DNA from: Veronia pacifica
Lineage (GTDB): Bacteria > Pseudomonadota > Gammaproteobacteria > Enterobacterales > Vibrionaceae
NCBI RefSeq assembly: GCF_001707825.1
Contig: NZ_LYBM01000003.1
Location: 82,354-146,353, forward strand
Length of the DNA: 64,000 bases
Reading direction: 5' to 3'
A model generated the notes under the pieces. It was not told where the DNA came from. It did not search any database and saw only the letters and a list, made by a program, of their open reading frames with translations. Of this stretch, positions 1 to 9,408 are shown piece by piece (the stretch's first letter is position 1; the number at the start of each line of letters is the position of its first letter). A program made the translations under genes and the position numbers.

Positions 1-16
1 GCGCCTTTTAATCGCT

Positions 17-388
17 TCAGCTTGAAGCCATAAGTTTTTGTCTAATATCAGAAATTTTTCCCTGACTGAACTCTCTAAACTTAAAGTAGCAATAACTGCA
101 CACAATAGTAAAAAAGAGGTATGAAAGCGAAAAAACAAACGGCGATGTTATCAAGTCACGTTCAAGACTCCACATTACACCAGCAACTGTAACAGCCATT
201 TTAGCCATTAATCCAACGAGCAGAAATAAAAATGCAAGCTGTGGATACTTGCTATGTCGGAAACTTAGCCAATAACTGGCACCTGTTGCCGTAGCAGCAA
301 CAAAGAAGCCAACTAAGAACGAGTGAAAATGTTCAGCGGCTAATATGCCACCGGATATTGATAACAAAACAACCAGAATGTAGGACAT
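17..388 (-). CDS. Small integral membrane protein of unknown function
   Basis: This 123-residue protein is strongly hydrophobic, with about four predicted membrane segments (roughly residues 1-16, 22-42, 50-72 and 82-100) and a short polar, basic C-terminus. The ATG lies directly behind a GAGGG sequence. No catalytic motif is visible and I do not recognise the family. It has no close same-strand partner in the window, because the window edge cuts off whatever lies downstream. A role in the inner membrane is all that can be inferred. Confidence 0.6.
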   Translation of the reverse strand: MSYILVVLLSISGGILAAEHFHSFLVGFFVAATATGASYWLSFRHSKYPQLAFLFLLVGLMAKMAVTVAGVMWSLERDLITSPFVFSLSYLFFTIVCSYCYFKFREFSQGKISDIRQKLMASS

Positions 389-963
389 ATCCCTCTACTT
401 AACTTATACAAATAAAAATAAAACAACTAAATCCATGTCAACACGCCAATTCTGCATAAAATTTAAACTTCACACAAGATTATTTTGATAAAAAATTAAT
501 AAATAACTGATTTTACGAAAATTAAATATTATAGAAAATACAGGGGTAACTTTTTATATTTAAAAAATGTTACAATTTGATTAAATTCTTTGATTAAACG
601 AAAGGCAATCATAAATATTCCGGATTGGAGTCAAGATCCATAAAGAACGGTATGCGATGTAAGGGAAGTAAGTATTAGTGGTATCAAAAATTCTGTTTCA
701 GGATGAAATCATTAAAAGCTATGTGAATACATTGCTCTGCTGACGCTACGGGACCGAGTTGAGATATTACAAGTTACATCCACCTATCGAATGATTTAGG
801 GGTAGAAAATAAAGTATCCCTGTAAAATCGGAAATGATAACGTCAGCTCGTTAGGCAAGTGTATTGAAGTAGTCAGATGAGGCTTGTAGCCAATGATGCT
901 TGAGAAAATAACCTGCCACCGTCCTTAACGCTATCAGAAAGCAACCTGGAGTGACACACTACT
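389..963. other. Intergenic region, no gene seen
   Basis: This AT-rich stretch lies upstream of the membrane protein at 17-388 and downstream of the TetR gene. I see no open frame with a ribosome binding site and no convincing terminator or repeat. Confidence 0.5.
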
Positions 964-1575
964 TTACTTACATCCTCTACCTTTCCCCATTTCCGCATTA
1001 TCGAGCTGAATCCAGTGCAGCAGCATGTCTAGATATACTTGAGCATCCTCTCTTGACCGGTTGAGTATGACAACATCCATCGCCAGTCCAACCAGAGACC
1101 TCATAACCAAACCTGTCACGCATCGAAGTTTATCGTAATCGACTTGCCACTTGGGGAATGTCATTTTTACAATCCAAGCGATTTGTTCTTCGAACCTATC
1201 CATAGCGACACCATACATTTTCCCCAATGCAGGTTCAGTCCTTGATGCTATAGCAATTTCAATCCCAGCGATAAAAGAACGACCACACATGACATCAAAT
1301 ACATCGTAAATGATCTCTTTGATCGTCGTGCCTTTGTCAAACCTTATAGTTTTCATGAAGGCTGTAGCCTGACGGGTCATGTTGTCTTCCATCGCCGCGA
1401 TAACAAGCGCATCCTTGTTGGGGTAATGATGCAACATGGTTCCTCTTGCGATACCAGCCCGGCGACAAACCGCTGCTGTAGACGTTCTGTGATATCCCTC
1501 TTCAACGAGTAGGTCATGTGCCGCGGCCAGCAACTTGGCTTTTGTTTGTTCTGATTTCTCTTCCTGACGTCCCAA
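964..1575 (-). CDS. TetR/AcrR family transcriptional regulator
   Basis: The N-terminal about 55 residues form a typical TetR helix-turn-helix: a helix ending in LLVEEGYHRTS, then AAVCRRAGIARGTMLHHYPNKDAL, where the HYPNK segment is the family hallmark. The rest is a helical ligand-binding and dimerisation domain without recognisable specificity. The open frame extends to 1638, but the upstream part has no ATG. A GGAGG Shine-Dalgarno sits five bases before the TTG at 1575, so I place the start there (203 residues). No divergent target gene is adjacent; about 1.1 kb of AT-rich DNA lies upstream. The ligand and regulon are unknown. Confidence 0.85.
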   Translation of the reverse strand: MGRQEEKSEQTKAKLLAAAHDLLVEEGYHRTSTAAVCRRAGIARGTMLHHYPNKDALVIAAMEDNMTRQATAFMKTIRFDKGTTIKEIIYDVFDVMCGRSFIAGIEIAIASRTEPALGKMYGVAMDRFEEQIAWIVKMTFPKWQVDYDKLRCVTGLVMRSLVGLAMDVVILNRSREDAQVYLDMLLHWIQLDNAEMGKGRGCK

Positions 1576-2686
1576 ATAAACCTCCGCTAGACATCCTACT
1601 TCTGTATCTTGCAGTGCTCTAACTCCAACAGCCTGCAATCTGAATATCTTATTTACTGATCAGTTCCATCGATCCGTACTGCTAACTGAGTTGCATAAAA
1701 ATGAATATGGTTCCGTGAAATATGAATACTTTTACATCTTTCTTATATTATTTAGTAAGAAAGTAATTAATTGATTAAGACAGACTACAGAGACATCAGA
1801 AGGGAGTCAGTATATCAAAGGATAAATATAAACACTAAATTAATGATAAATAATGATATTTTTTAAAAATTTAATTCAATAACGCCTACGTCATCTAACT
1901 TATGATTAATACGTCATCCATTAAACTGGAATCGAAAAGTAACATCAAGGACTCTCTTTAAAAATTTTCCCATGCAATGAGTGTGTTAATTTAGACTGAT
2001 GAAAGCACACTTAAATAATGCTATGATAACTAATAAACAATAATATCAATTAGTTATTGATAAATATTATTTTTGTATTTTTTAAAAATATGGACTTATT
2101 CAATGTGAGATAGGATTATTTGCACTTAATTAAAAATTAATATCATTGAGAGGTAACAACTAAAATGAAAATCCTTCCAAAAGTCATCTGTAATCGCTAA
2201 CTAGTTCGATTAAAAGTCATTATTTTCCACTACTACAAATACGGGGTTATATTAGTCCAAACTATCGACATCGTGGAAAAATGGTAAAAATCACTAAATA
2301 TATTAGTAATTTACTTATTTTAAGAGATTATTCACCTTCTCGTTAGCATATTCACATCATTGAAAAAATGATATTTTCCAATCGACATTTTAGATGAAAG
2401 AGTCTTCCAACACTCATTATTAATAAATGTACGTTAAAAAATTCATATAAAACAATAATTTAATTATTTGCATCATTTATTAGTAATAGTTTCCTGATGA
2501 TGCTCTCAAAGGAAGTGAAGGTGAATACATATGCAAAAAGAGATATTAATTAGATGACTGAATACTTAGACTTTAGTCGCACTCAGTAACTAAATCTCAA
2601 AACTTACACGAAAAAAGATTATTTCCCACATATAAATTCATTTATATCTTCCACCTTAGAATTAAATGCTGCACCAAGATGATACA
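1576..2686. other. Long AT-rich intergenic region
   Basis: This is about 1.1 kb of strongly AT-rich sequence between the TetR gene and the chitinase terminator. Neither strand shows an open frame with a ribosome binding site. It may hold the TetR promoter and remnants of lost genes; I see no repeats or RNA motif. Confidence 0.5.
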
Positions 2687-2733
2687 AAAAAACCCGACTT
2701 TCGAAATCATTCAATAATCGGGATTTTATTTCA
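2687..2733 (-). terminator. Rho-independent terminator after the chitinase gene
   Basis: Read on the minus strand, CCCGATT and AGTCGGG form the stem of a hairpin with an AT-rich loop, followed by a run of T. It lies about 60 bases past the chitinase stop codon. Confidence 0.65.
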
Positions 2734-2792
2734 AACGCTGGTATGCTCGGCGAGCGGGCTTTTCATTGACCCATAACTCACTGGAATACTGA

Positions 2793-5336
2793 TTACTGGT
2801 TTTTGTTCATGTCACGTAACTTATCGCCAACAGGAGCCGAGAAGTTAAAACCATCATGTTCATCCCAGTTGATAGACCACGTCATCACTCCACCAAAGTC
2901 ACTGTAATCAAATTCAGGAACGACCTCACCACATTGACTTCTCTTGGTAACACAATCAAGCGCATCGAGAATATTTTGTATTGGTGCCTGTCCAGAATTA
3001 GCAGAGCTTGGTCCAGATGGCAGCCCAATAGCCACCTGATCACTTCGCAGCGGCTTGAACATTTCTCCGTTTGCTAATTCAAAGCCTTCAATTAACATCT
3101 TTGACTGAGCAACCATCATATCAACTGTCCCTTCACGTGCAGCGCCTGTTAAATATGGATTAGGCAACCCACCGTTGTTATAAAGCTGAACATGCAGAAG
3201 GTCGAGTGTATCCCTGAGTTGATCAATCAGTGGAATGTAAGCCCCCCAAATACCTGAGTATGCAATCATGCCACCGTGTACATAAGGATGTTCAGGTGCC
3301 ATCGTCAGATATAAATTTCCGCCGATATTTTCCTCGATTTTGAGTAATGCGCGAGGCAATCTTGCCTGAATCTGAGAACCGTGCAGAAGGTTAGAACCAC
3401 TTTCCAGGTCTATATCTAAACCATCAAAACCCCACTCATTGATAAGCGCAGTAAGGCTGGATACAAAGTTAACTTCGTCACTATCTGTATTTAGTGTGAT
3501 AGTGCCCTCAGCACCGCCAAGCGATAAGACAAATATTTTTCCCTCAGCCTGCAACTCTGCCATTTCACGCTTGAATCTCTCCGGATCCAATACCGGGCAT
3601 GTACTGCGAATATCGCCATTAAATGGGGTGAAATGAACGGTTCCATCACTGTTTCGATCGTTCTCTGCAAAAGCGATATCAATAACATCCCATGCATCAG
3701 ACATTTCACTGAGATTCATTGGACAACCTGCACCGTTTACAAAATTATGCCAGTAACCAATGAGTTTGTGTTTAACCGCTTTCGCCTCCACAACGTTGAT
3801 ATTGACTGAATCTGTCACAGCACTCAGATCATTGCTGTCCGTTGCTTTTGCCGAGATAGAATATTTACCGACTGCCGCTGGCGACCATGAACCCTCAAAT
3901 GGCGCAGTGTTATCAGACGCAACCAGATTTCCATCAACAAAGAACTCGACAACATCAATATCACCTGTCAAAGAACTGGCATCAACGCGCATCGAAACGT
4001 TACTGCCCAGTGAAACTCGTGAGCCGGATACGGGAGAAACTAAAGTGGCGACGACTGGTTGATCACTGACGGTGACTCTCACACGAGCCTCGCCTTCCGC
4101 GCCATTCTCATCAACAGCAACAGCCGACAAGATTGTCTCTCCCAGACCACTTACCTGCCATGAAAGACCATAAGGAGCAGTTTCGTCCTTGCCCAGTTCT
4201 TGTTCATCCGCGTAAAAACTGACATGTTTAATTGGATCAGATCCGTCAGACACAGTCACAGATAATTCAGTATCTGCGCCTGCAAGCAAGACAGTATTTT
4301 CAGATGGCGAAGTAAATGAGATCTCAGGTTGGTTTGCGCATATACCCAAATCACTCCAGGCATCTTGCCAGTACTGACCTTTTCCCGGTTCATATGCCCA
4401 ACCAGCGGGGGATGAACACCAGCCAGCAACCTCACAACGATATTTCTGATTATCATTCTGAACAATATCGTCTAACGCATAAGCTGTTCCTGCTTGATAA
4501 GTCGGAATAGAACTGCACTTTCCTCCAGTGTCAGATCCATCGATAGTGAGTACCACACTTTGGCTCCAACTCTGGGCACCATCATTATCTATGGCTTTGG
4601 CTCTGAATGTGTGAGTCCCCGCCACTGCCTGCCACTCACTGGCATATGGTGCACTTGAAACGGAGGCAACTTGTTGCTCATTAACAAAAAAAGCAACTTG
4701 AGAAATGACACCATCGTCATCAGTCGCACTGGCAGATAATGTTACCCGCTCACCGACTGCAACCCTAGTATCTGCCGACGGAGAGGTCAGTTGCGCGATT
4801 GGAGGTATATTTTCGTCTGAAGCAATAACAGTCACATTTACTGATGATTGACTCTCACCCAACCTATTATCAACGGCAACAGCAGTAATAGTGAAATCAC
4901 CCTCTACTGCAGTCCAGCTGACTCGGTAGTCTTTTCCTGATGCGGTGCCAACAACGTTACCATTAACTGTAAACTTAACCTCAATGACCTCGCCATCTGA
5001 GTCACTGGCATTAGCAACTAACTCAATGTCTTTACCTGCTGTCAAGGTTGCATTATTTAACGGTGATACAAGTGCAACATCCGGCAATGCATTATCACCG
5101 GTCGCACAATCTCCAATAGTTTTCCATACCTCCCATGGCCCAGAATTTTGGGAAGGCGATTCATTTCGACTCCACCAACGTGACTCATAGGCAGTCTCAT
5201 TTTGGGTTACTCGCTCCCCACCGGGATAGAAGATGTCCGATTTCCAGTCGGGTATCAGGGTACAATCAATTGCAAATACCGAGGAACTGAAACAGCCCCC
5301 GATCAGCATTGCGCAGCTCAGTGCTTTCCTTGCCAT
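2793..5336 (-). CDS. Secreted multidomain GH18 chitinase
   Basis: This would hydrolyse the beta-1,4 bonds of chitin outside the cell. The start is set at the ATG at 5336, eight bases after AAGGA; an upstream TTG is less likely. Residues 1-22 form a signal peptide ending SSVFA. A type 5/12 carbohydrate-binding module follows (about 26-77, aromatic-rich), then two Ig-like domains (about 85-265), a second CBM5/12 (about 273-335, with Trp and Cys), two more Ig-like domains (about 337-515), and a GH18 catalytic domain (about 520-847). The catalytic DGLDIDLE motif matches the family DxxDxDxE pattern, and its acid/base Glu is about residue 645. The gene is monocistronic with its own terminator. Chitin use is typical of marine vibrios. 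Exact substrate preference (chitin or chitodextrin) cannot be told. Confidence 0.93.
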   Translation of the reverse strand: MARKALSCAMLIGGCFSSSVFAIDCTLIPDWKSDIFYPGGERVTQNETAYESRWWSRNESPSQNSGPWEVWKTIGDCATGDNALPDVALVSPLNNATLTAGKDIELVANASDSDGEVIEVKFTVNGNVVGTASGKDYRVSWTAVEGDFTITAVAVDNRLGESQSSVNVTVIASDENIPPIAQLTSPSADTRVAVGERVTLSASATDDDGVISQVAFFVNEQQVASVSSAPYASEWQAVAGTHTFRAKAIDNDGAQSWSQSVVLTIDGSDTGGKCSSIPTYQAGTAYALDDIVQNDNQKYRCEVAGWCSSPAGWAYEPGKGQYWQDAWSDLGICANQPEISFTSPSENTVLLAGADTELSVTVSDGSDPIKHVSFYADEQELGKDETAPYGLSWQVSGLGETILSAVAVDENGAEGEARVRVTVSDQPVVATLVSPVSGSRVSLGSNVSMRVDASSLTGDIDVVEFFVDGNLVASDNTAPFEGSWSPAAVGKYSISAKATDSNDLSAVTDSVNINVVEAKAVKHKLIGYWHNFVNGAGCPMNLSEMSDAWDVIDIAFAENDRNSDGTVHFTPFNGDIRSTCPVLDPERFKREMAELQAEGKIFVLSLGGAEGTITLNTDSDEVNFVSSLTALINEWGFDGLDIDLESGSNLLHGSQIQARLPRALLKIEENIGGNLYLTMAPEHPYVHGGMIAYSGIWGAYIPLIDQLRDTLDLLHVQLYNNGGLPNPYLTGAAREGTVDMMVAQSKMLIEGFELANGEMFKPLRSDQVAIGLPSGPSSANSGQAPIQNILDALDCVTKRSQCGEVVPEFDYSDFGGVMTWSINWDEHDGFNFSAPVGDKLRDMNKNQ

Positions 5337-5621
5337 TAGAGTTATCCTTTTAGACAAAAGTAATGTGCGTCAGCATTGAATACTGACATTGGTACAACAT
5401 CCCCATAATCCAAAGGTAACCAACTGTTAGTAAAGTATTTTTACATTAATAATTTTTGCTTTATCTGAGTGACTCGCAATTAAACGAAACAAGGTGAGGA
5501 GATTACTGATAAATTGGCCATTAGGCGTGACCTGCTCATCAAAAATGACAGGCTTATATATGATTTTAAAGTAAATTTTAGTTAGAAGACAAAACACAAA
5601 CAGCTGCTCTCTTCGGCACAG

Positions 5622-7694
5622 CTATTTACTCTCTTTTGCAAATTTGATGAATTGTTCCAGCGGTAACGAACGACTGACGGCCCAGCCCTGAACAAGCACT
5701 CGATTAAATTGTCCGACAAAATCCGATTGAGCTTGTGTCTCTACTCCCTCAACAATAACACCAAGCTCAAGTTGATCAGCAATTCCCATCAAGCTGGAAA
5801 AGACTTTCTGCCCTCTCTCCGATCCCAGAGCAAGCACAAAACTGCGGTCAATTTTAATGGCATCAATTTCGAAGTGGTTCAGATAACTCAAAGAGCTGAA
5901 ACCTGTACCGAAATCATCAATATGTACTTCTGATCCTGCATCATGTAGCTTGCCAATATTCGTCTCCACTTTATTGTTGTGATTGACCAAAGACTCTTCT
6001 GTGATTTCAAACGAGACAACACCGGGAACTTGAGATATCAATTCGATAATTTTATCTACCGCTGTCATACTCGAAATCGTTTTACTTCCTATATTGACAC
6101 ACACCTGTAAATTCAGACCTTTCTCGCGCCAAATTTTACTGTCTTCAACTGCACGTCCCACTACCCACAAATCGATTTCTTTAAGCAGCCCCGCTTTTTC
6201 AAACAGCGGCATAAACTTACCCGGTTGTTCAACATTGCCGAAGTTATCTCTTATACGGATCAGCGCTTCCGCTGATACAATTTTCTCGGTAGATACCGAC
6301 TTTTGTGGCTGATATTCCAAGAAAAATTCTCTTTCCCGAATACGGCGAATCTTTTTGACTAATCCTTGATACTCAGTACCACGCGTCAGTGCTTCATTAA
6401 CCGGGTCAGTCGATAGAATGTAGGCCTCCTCCTCCCGCCGATCGAGAGTCGTGTCCAGCGACGGTATATAAATCACCTCTGACTGAGATGAACGCTCCAT
6501 GAATACAACAAAAGGTGTGTAAATCAACAAACTAACCAGTAGGCCTAAAAGCTGCAACACAATAGAAAACGGATCACCCCCGGTTGAGATGTACGCGTTG
6601 AAAAACATCGGACTGGGTATAGGAGCCATATAAGATGCTGCACTGACCCAGTCAGCCTCAATAATCAGGTAGCTGATCAGCAGATTTGCGGCAGGAGCTA
6701 AAACCAGTGGGACTAATAGACGAAGATTAAAGATCAAAGGGAGACTGAACATCAGTAGTTCGTTGATACCCAATATTCCCAAAGGCAAACTGGCAAAAGC
6801 AATCAGCCTCATCCTTTTGTCAGATGAGAAAAGTAAAATCGCACATATGAGTCCCAACGTAGCGCCTGAACCTCCTATAAACACAAAGGAAGACAGGAAA
6901 GACATATTTATGATAGTTGCTGGATCTGCCCCCACCTGAACCAAAGAATGGTTAAACTCCAACGCCTCATTAAGTGGTTCAACCATTGATGACAAAGCGT
7001 AATAGCCATTGATACCAACAAACCAAAAAAGTGAATTAAAGGCAGAGTAAAACAAGCCGCTTTGTAACGGCTGAGAAAATACGTCTAAGCTCTCTCTCAA
7101 CCAGATAAACTCAAAAAAACCGCTGATGCCATCGAGAGCCAAGGAGTAAACAATAACGACAAATGAACATAAAATGGAGGGGATAATTAAGTTCATCGAA
7201 TCCTGAACAAGCTCGCCGCCAACATCTACACGTAAAATTTTCGTCCATTTCCGTTCTTTTATCGCTGCCAACACTGGAACGAAAAGTAACGGTAATGTGA
7301 TACCGACAAACGTCATCATGCTACTGACCATCTGAGAGCCTGTATCCATGACTTGATGAGCAAGGGCAAGATAGACGATCGACAACATGCCAATTGGAGT
7401 TCGTGGTAGACGCCACTGGATCGCCATCATTGTTGAAATAGATGTACAGAAGAGATAGGGATAAAGTGCGACGAGTTCATGCCTGAGAATATTGAGCATC
7501 AGGTGAGTTTCATCAGAACCAATATTGAGAATGTCCAGAACGCCAGTGGCAAGGCCAATGAATGATGAAATCATTAAGCACGGCACCAGCCATAGCATGC
7601 CATTGCGGATAGCCTTTAGAGACATAGAAATAGTCCGCTTTAGCAACTGGTTATCCCAGGTTGGTTCCGTACCAGACTCGTTTTTAGAGAGCAT
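5622..7694 (-). CDS. PTS EIIC-like membrane domain fused to an EAL phosphodiesterase domain
   Basis: The N-terminal about 420 residues form a multi-spanning domain resembling cellobiose/lactose-type PTS EIIC permeases, with a SGATLGL-type glycine-rich stretch. The C-terminal domain (about residues 440-685) is an EAL cyclic-di-GMP phosphodiesterase with EALIR, FEITEES, DDFGTGFSSL and EGVET motifs, so the catalytic residues look intact. A start at 7694 is preferred over the far upstream one because the upstream segment is not EIIC-like and an AGGG lies about 11 bases before this ATG. The expected role is to couple sensing or uptake of a sugar to c-di-GMP breakdown. No EIIA or EIIB gene is nearby, so transport itself is uncertain. 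A PilZ-like gene lies just upstream on the same strand. Confidence 0.88.
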   Translation of the reverse strand: MLSKNESGTEPTWDNQLLKRTISMSLKAIRNGMLWLVPCLMISSFIGLATGVLDILNIGSDETHLMLNILRHELVALYPYLFCTSISTMMAIQWRLPRTPIGMLSIVYLALAHQVMDTGSQMVSSMMTFVGITLPLLFVPVLAAIKERKWTKILRVDVGGELVQDSMNLIIPSILCSFVVIVYSLALDGISGFFEFIWLRESLDVFSQPLQSGLFYSAFNSLFWFVGINGYYALSSMVEPLNEALEFNHSLVQVGADPATIINMSFLSSFVFIGGSGATLGLICAILLFSSDKRMRLIAFASLPLGILGINELLMFSLPLIFNLRLLVPLVLAPAANLLISYLIIEADWVSAASYMAPIPSPMFFNAYISTGGDPFSIVLQLLGLLVSLLIYTPFVVFMERSSQSEVIYIPSLDTTLDRREEEAYILSTDPVNEALTRGTEYQGLVKKIRRIREREFFLEYQPQKSVSTEKIVSAEALIRIRDNFGNVEQPGKFMPLFEKAGLLKEIDLWVVGRAVEDSKIWREKGLNLQVCVNIGSKTISSMTAVDKIIELISQVPGVVSFEITEESLVNHNNKVETNIGKLHDAGSEVHIDDFGTGFSSLSYLNHFEIDAIKIDRSFVLALGSERGQKVFSSLMGIADQLELGVIVEGVETQAQSDFVGQFNRVLVQGWAVSRSLPLEQFIKFAKESK

Positions 7695-7939
7695 GAAAGT
7701 AAACCCTGTGGATCTTAGAAGACAACTCACTCTGAAATACGGATACAGCTTGGAAGACAACAGTGAGAGACAAAAAAAGTTCACGATTGGCTTTTCAGAG
7801 TGTCTCTTACAGGTTACTAAAATACTAAACCTGCAATTAACAAGTATGGGCCAACATCATACTGAGAATATTCAATGACAAGGTATCAATAGTTAGATGG
7901 TGAGCAACAGTATTTAGAAATTACATACTCGCCTGCATT

Positions 7940-8272
7940 TTACTTTCCACTGACAGGGGTACCATGCAGGATGTTGTAAAGCTGGATTCGATGAAGCGGT
8001 TTAGAAAGGTGAAGACCATAATGGTAGTGCGTTTTACCATTAACACTTCGGTAAAAACTTCTCTTGATAACGCCTTTGAAAGCAGGCATGGAATTCATTT
8101 TTATCTCACAAGCCCCCTGCTCTAATCGCCAAGCCGATACAATACCTATGCCATGTGTTGATACATCAACCACCAGCACATTCAATTTTGGTATCACCTT
8201 GTGACACCAATACATTTGGGCAAGGACTCTGGGTACACATTTTTTTCTGTCCCATCGCCGAATATTAGCCAT
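7940..8272 (-). CDS. PilZ-like domain protein
   Basis: This 110-residue protein starts with an Arg/Lys-rich segment (RRWDRKK) and carries VDVSTHGIGI. The latter fits the DxSxxG half of the PilZ cyclic-di-GMP binding signature; the N-terminal basic cluster could supply the RxxxR half, although its spacing is not canonical. Predicted beta-rich. It is encoded about 250 bases upstream of the EIIC-EAL gene on the same strand, which supports a c-di-GMP link. It may be a degenerate PilZ that no longer binds the nucleotide. Confidence 0.55.
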   Translation of the reverse strand: MANIRRWDRKKCVPRVLAQMYWCHKVIPKLNVLVVDVSTHGIGIVSAWRLEQGACEIKMNSMPAFKGVIKRSFYRSVNGKTHYHYGLHLSKPLHRIQLYNILHGTPVSGK

Positions 8273-8652
8273 CTTACTTCTCTCTTCTCCATGCGTGAAA
8301 AGCCTGCTTACATGGCATTACTCGTCTTTCCAAATCTGATCCTATCAGTGAGGTATGTCTTGTTTCTGAATCAAAGTTGAGACAAAAAAGTTGGTAGGTC
8401 AAAATTAGCTACATCTAGCTCACAATAACTTAGTCATAATTATTACTTTTTGACTATTTTGACCAAAACTTAAAAGTAGCAATACACTGCAATGTAATTA
8501 AGGTCATTTTTATACGTTAAAAAACAACCGCTTGAGTAACCCTACAAACTTGGCACAGTGTTTGTTTACTCGTATTCAAACACACAGCTACTTACAACAC
8601 AGAATAAAGGGATGACATCTATTTCTGTGGGATCGGGTTAAGGAGAATGATT
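8273..8652. other. Intergenic region with a sigma-54-like promoter candidate
   Basis: The only notable element is TGGCAC-A-GTGT-TTGTT at 8551-8566. It matches the sigma-54 -24 element perfectly and the -12 element except for one base (GT in place of GC). It lies about 90 bases before the small gene at 8653. Confidence 0.3.
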
Positions 8653-8751
8653 ATGGTGACAAACAGACGAAAGCAACAAATCACTGGGTTGTTCATTTTG
8701 CTGGCAGGCGTTGTAGGCGGGCTTACAATAGCCATGTGGAATATATTCTGA
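8653..8751 (+). CDS. Small single-span membrane protein
   Basis: This predicted 32-residue protein has a basic N-terminus (TNRRKQQ) followed by one hydrophobic segment, LFILLAGVVGGLTIAMW. An AAGGAGA Shine-Dalgarno lies eight bases before the ATG at 8653; an in-frame ATG at 8647 is too close to it. The protein is likely an inner-membrane peptide with its N-terminus in the cytoplasm. It is preceded by a possible sigma-54 promoter and followed by a strong bidirectional terminator at 8898-8944. I do not recognise the family. Confidence 0.5.
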   Translation: MVTNRRKQQITGLFILLAGVVGGLTIAMWNIF

Positions 8752-8897
8752 CGCCAGTATTGCCTATGACCTCACGCTGCCCTTCATTGACTGAGAGCAT
8801 GAGCGATAAGAAGCTCTTCGGTATATTGACGTTTCCACAGAATTTTATGCACAGTAATAAACTGAGATAAAGCCTTTCAGGTAACGTAAATTGAGAA

Positions 8898-8944
8898 TGA
8901 AAACGAAAGCAGGCCAGTATTGAACTGGCCTGCTTTCGTTTTCA
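8898..8944. terminator. Strong bidirectional terminator (21-bp perfect stem)
   Basis: Two 21-base arms (8898-8918 and 8924-8944) are perfectly complementary around a five-base loop, with A-rich and T-rich flanks. It separates two convergent small genes at 8653-8751 (+) and 8962-9096 (-), so it can serve both. Confidence 0.85.
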
Positions 8945-8961
8945 TTTTTACACGCAAGGTG

Positions 8962-9096
8962 TTACTGGCAGTTAGCGACAAGACTGTCCTCTTCTAGCGA
9001 AGTACATCCGTAAAACGCATAAAAAACAGGACTTGCCATCAATCCCATAAACAACACAATTGGAATTAAAAGTTTTAGAAAAAAAGGTATTCTCAT
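8962..9096 (-). CDS. Small membrane or secreted protein of 44 residues
   Basis: The ATG at 9096 follows GAGGAG with six bases of spacing, a strong ribosome binding site. The product begins MRIPFFLKLL, continues with a hydrophobic segment to about residue 28 (ending SPVFYAFYG), then has a short acidic tail with two Cys residues. It could be a signal-peptide-bearing or single-span peptide. It ends just before the bidirectional terminator at 8898-8944. A longer overlapping frame on the same strand lacks a ribosome binding site and is probably spurious. Confidence 0.5.
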   Translation of the reverse strand: MRIPFFLKLLIPIVLFMGLMASPVFYAFYGCTSLEEDSLVANCQ

Positions 9097-9408
9097 GGTG
9101 ACTCCTCAAAACCAAGGAGACGTATCTTTTGTCGTCATTTGAAGACAATAAGAGCAGCGCACGCCATAGAATTTTCAAAGTCAGATTACCTGTTTACGTT
9201 TCTTTTTGGTAATAATTCATTGTAAAAACTCTGATTTAACTCCGAATATCGTGATTAATAGCAATTTAAAGTGAAATTAAAAAGTAATATTCTCATTAAT
9301 TATATGCTACTCAGCAATAAAAACTTGCTCAATAAAACAGACAAAAAATAAGGTTATATCTCACGACATTCATTTGCTTTTCAATATGACGTGATACAGA
9401 TACACCAT
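9097..9408. other. Intergenic region, nothing recognised
   Basis: This AT-rich stretch lies upstream of the small gene at 8962-9096 and downstream of the ATPase gene. No gene, terminator or repeat is evident. Confidence 0.4.
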
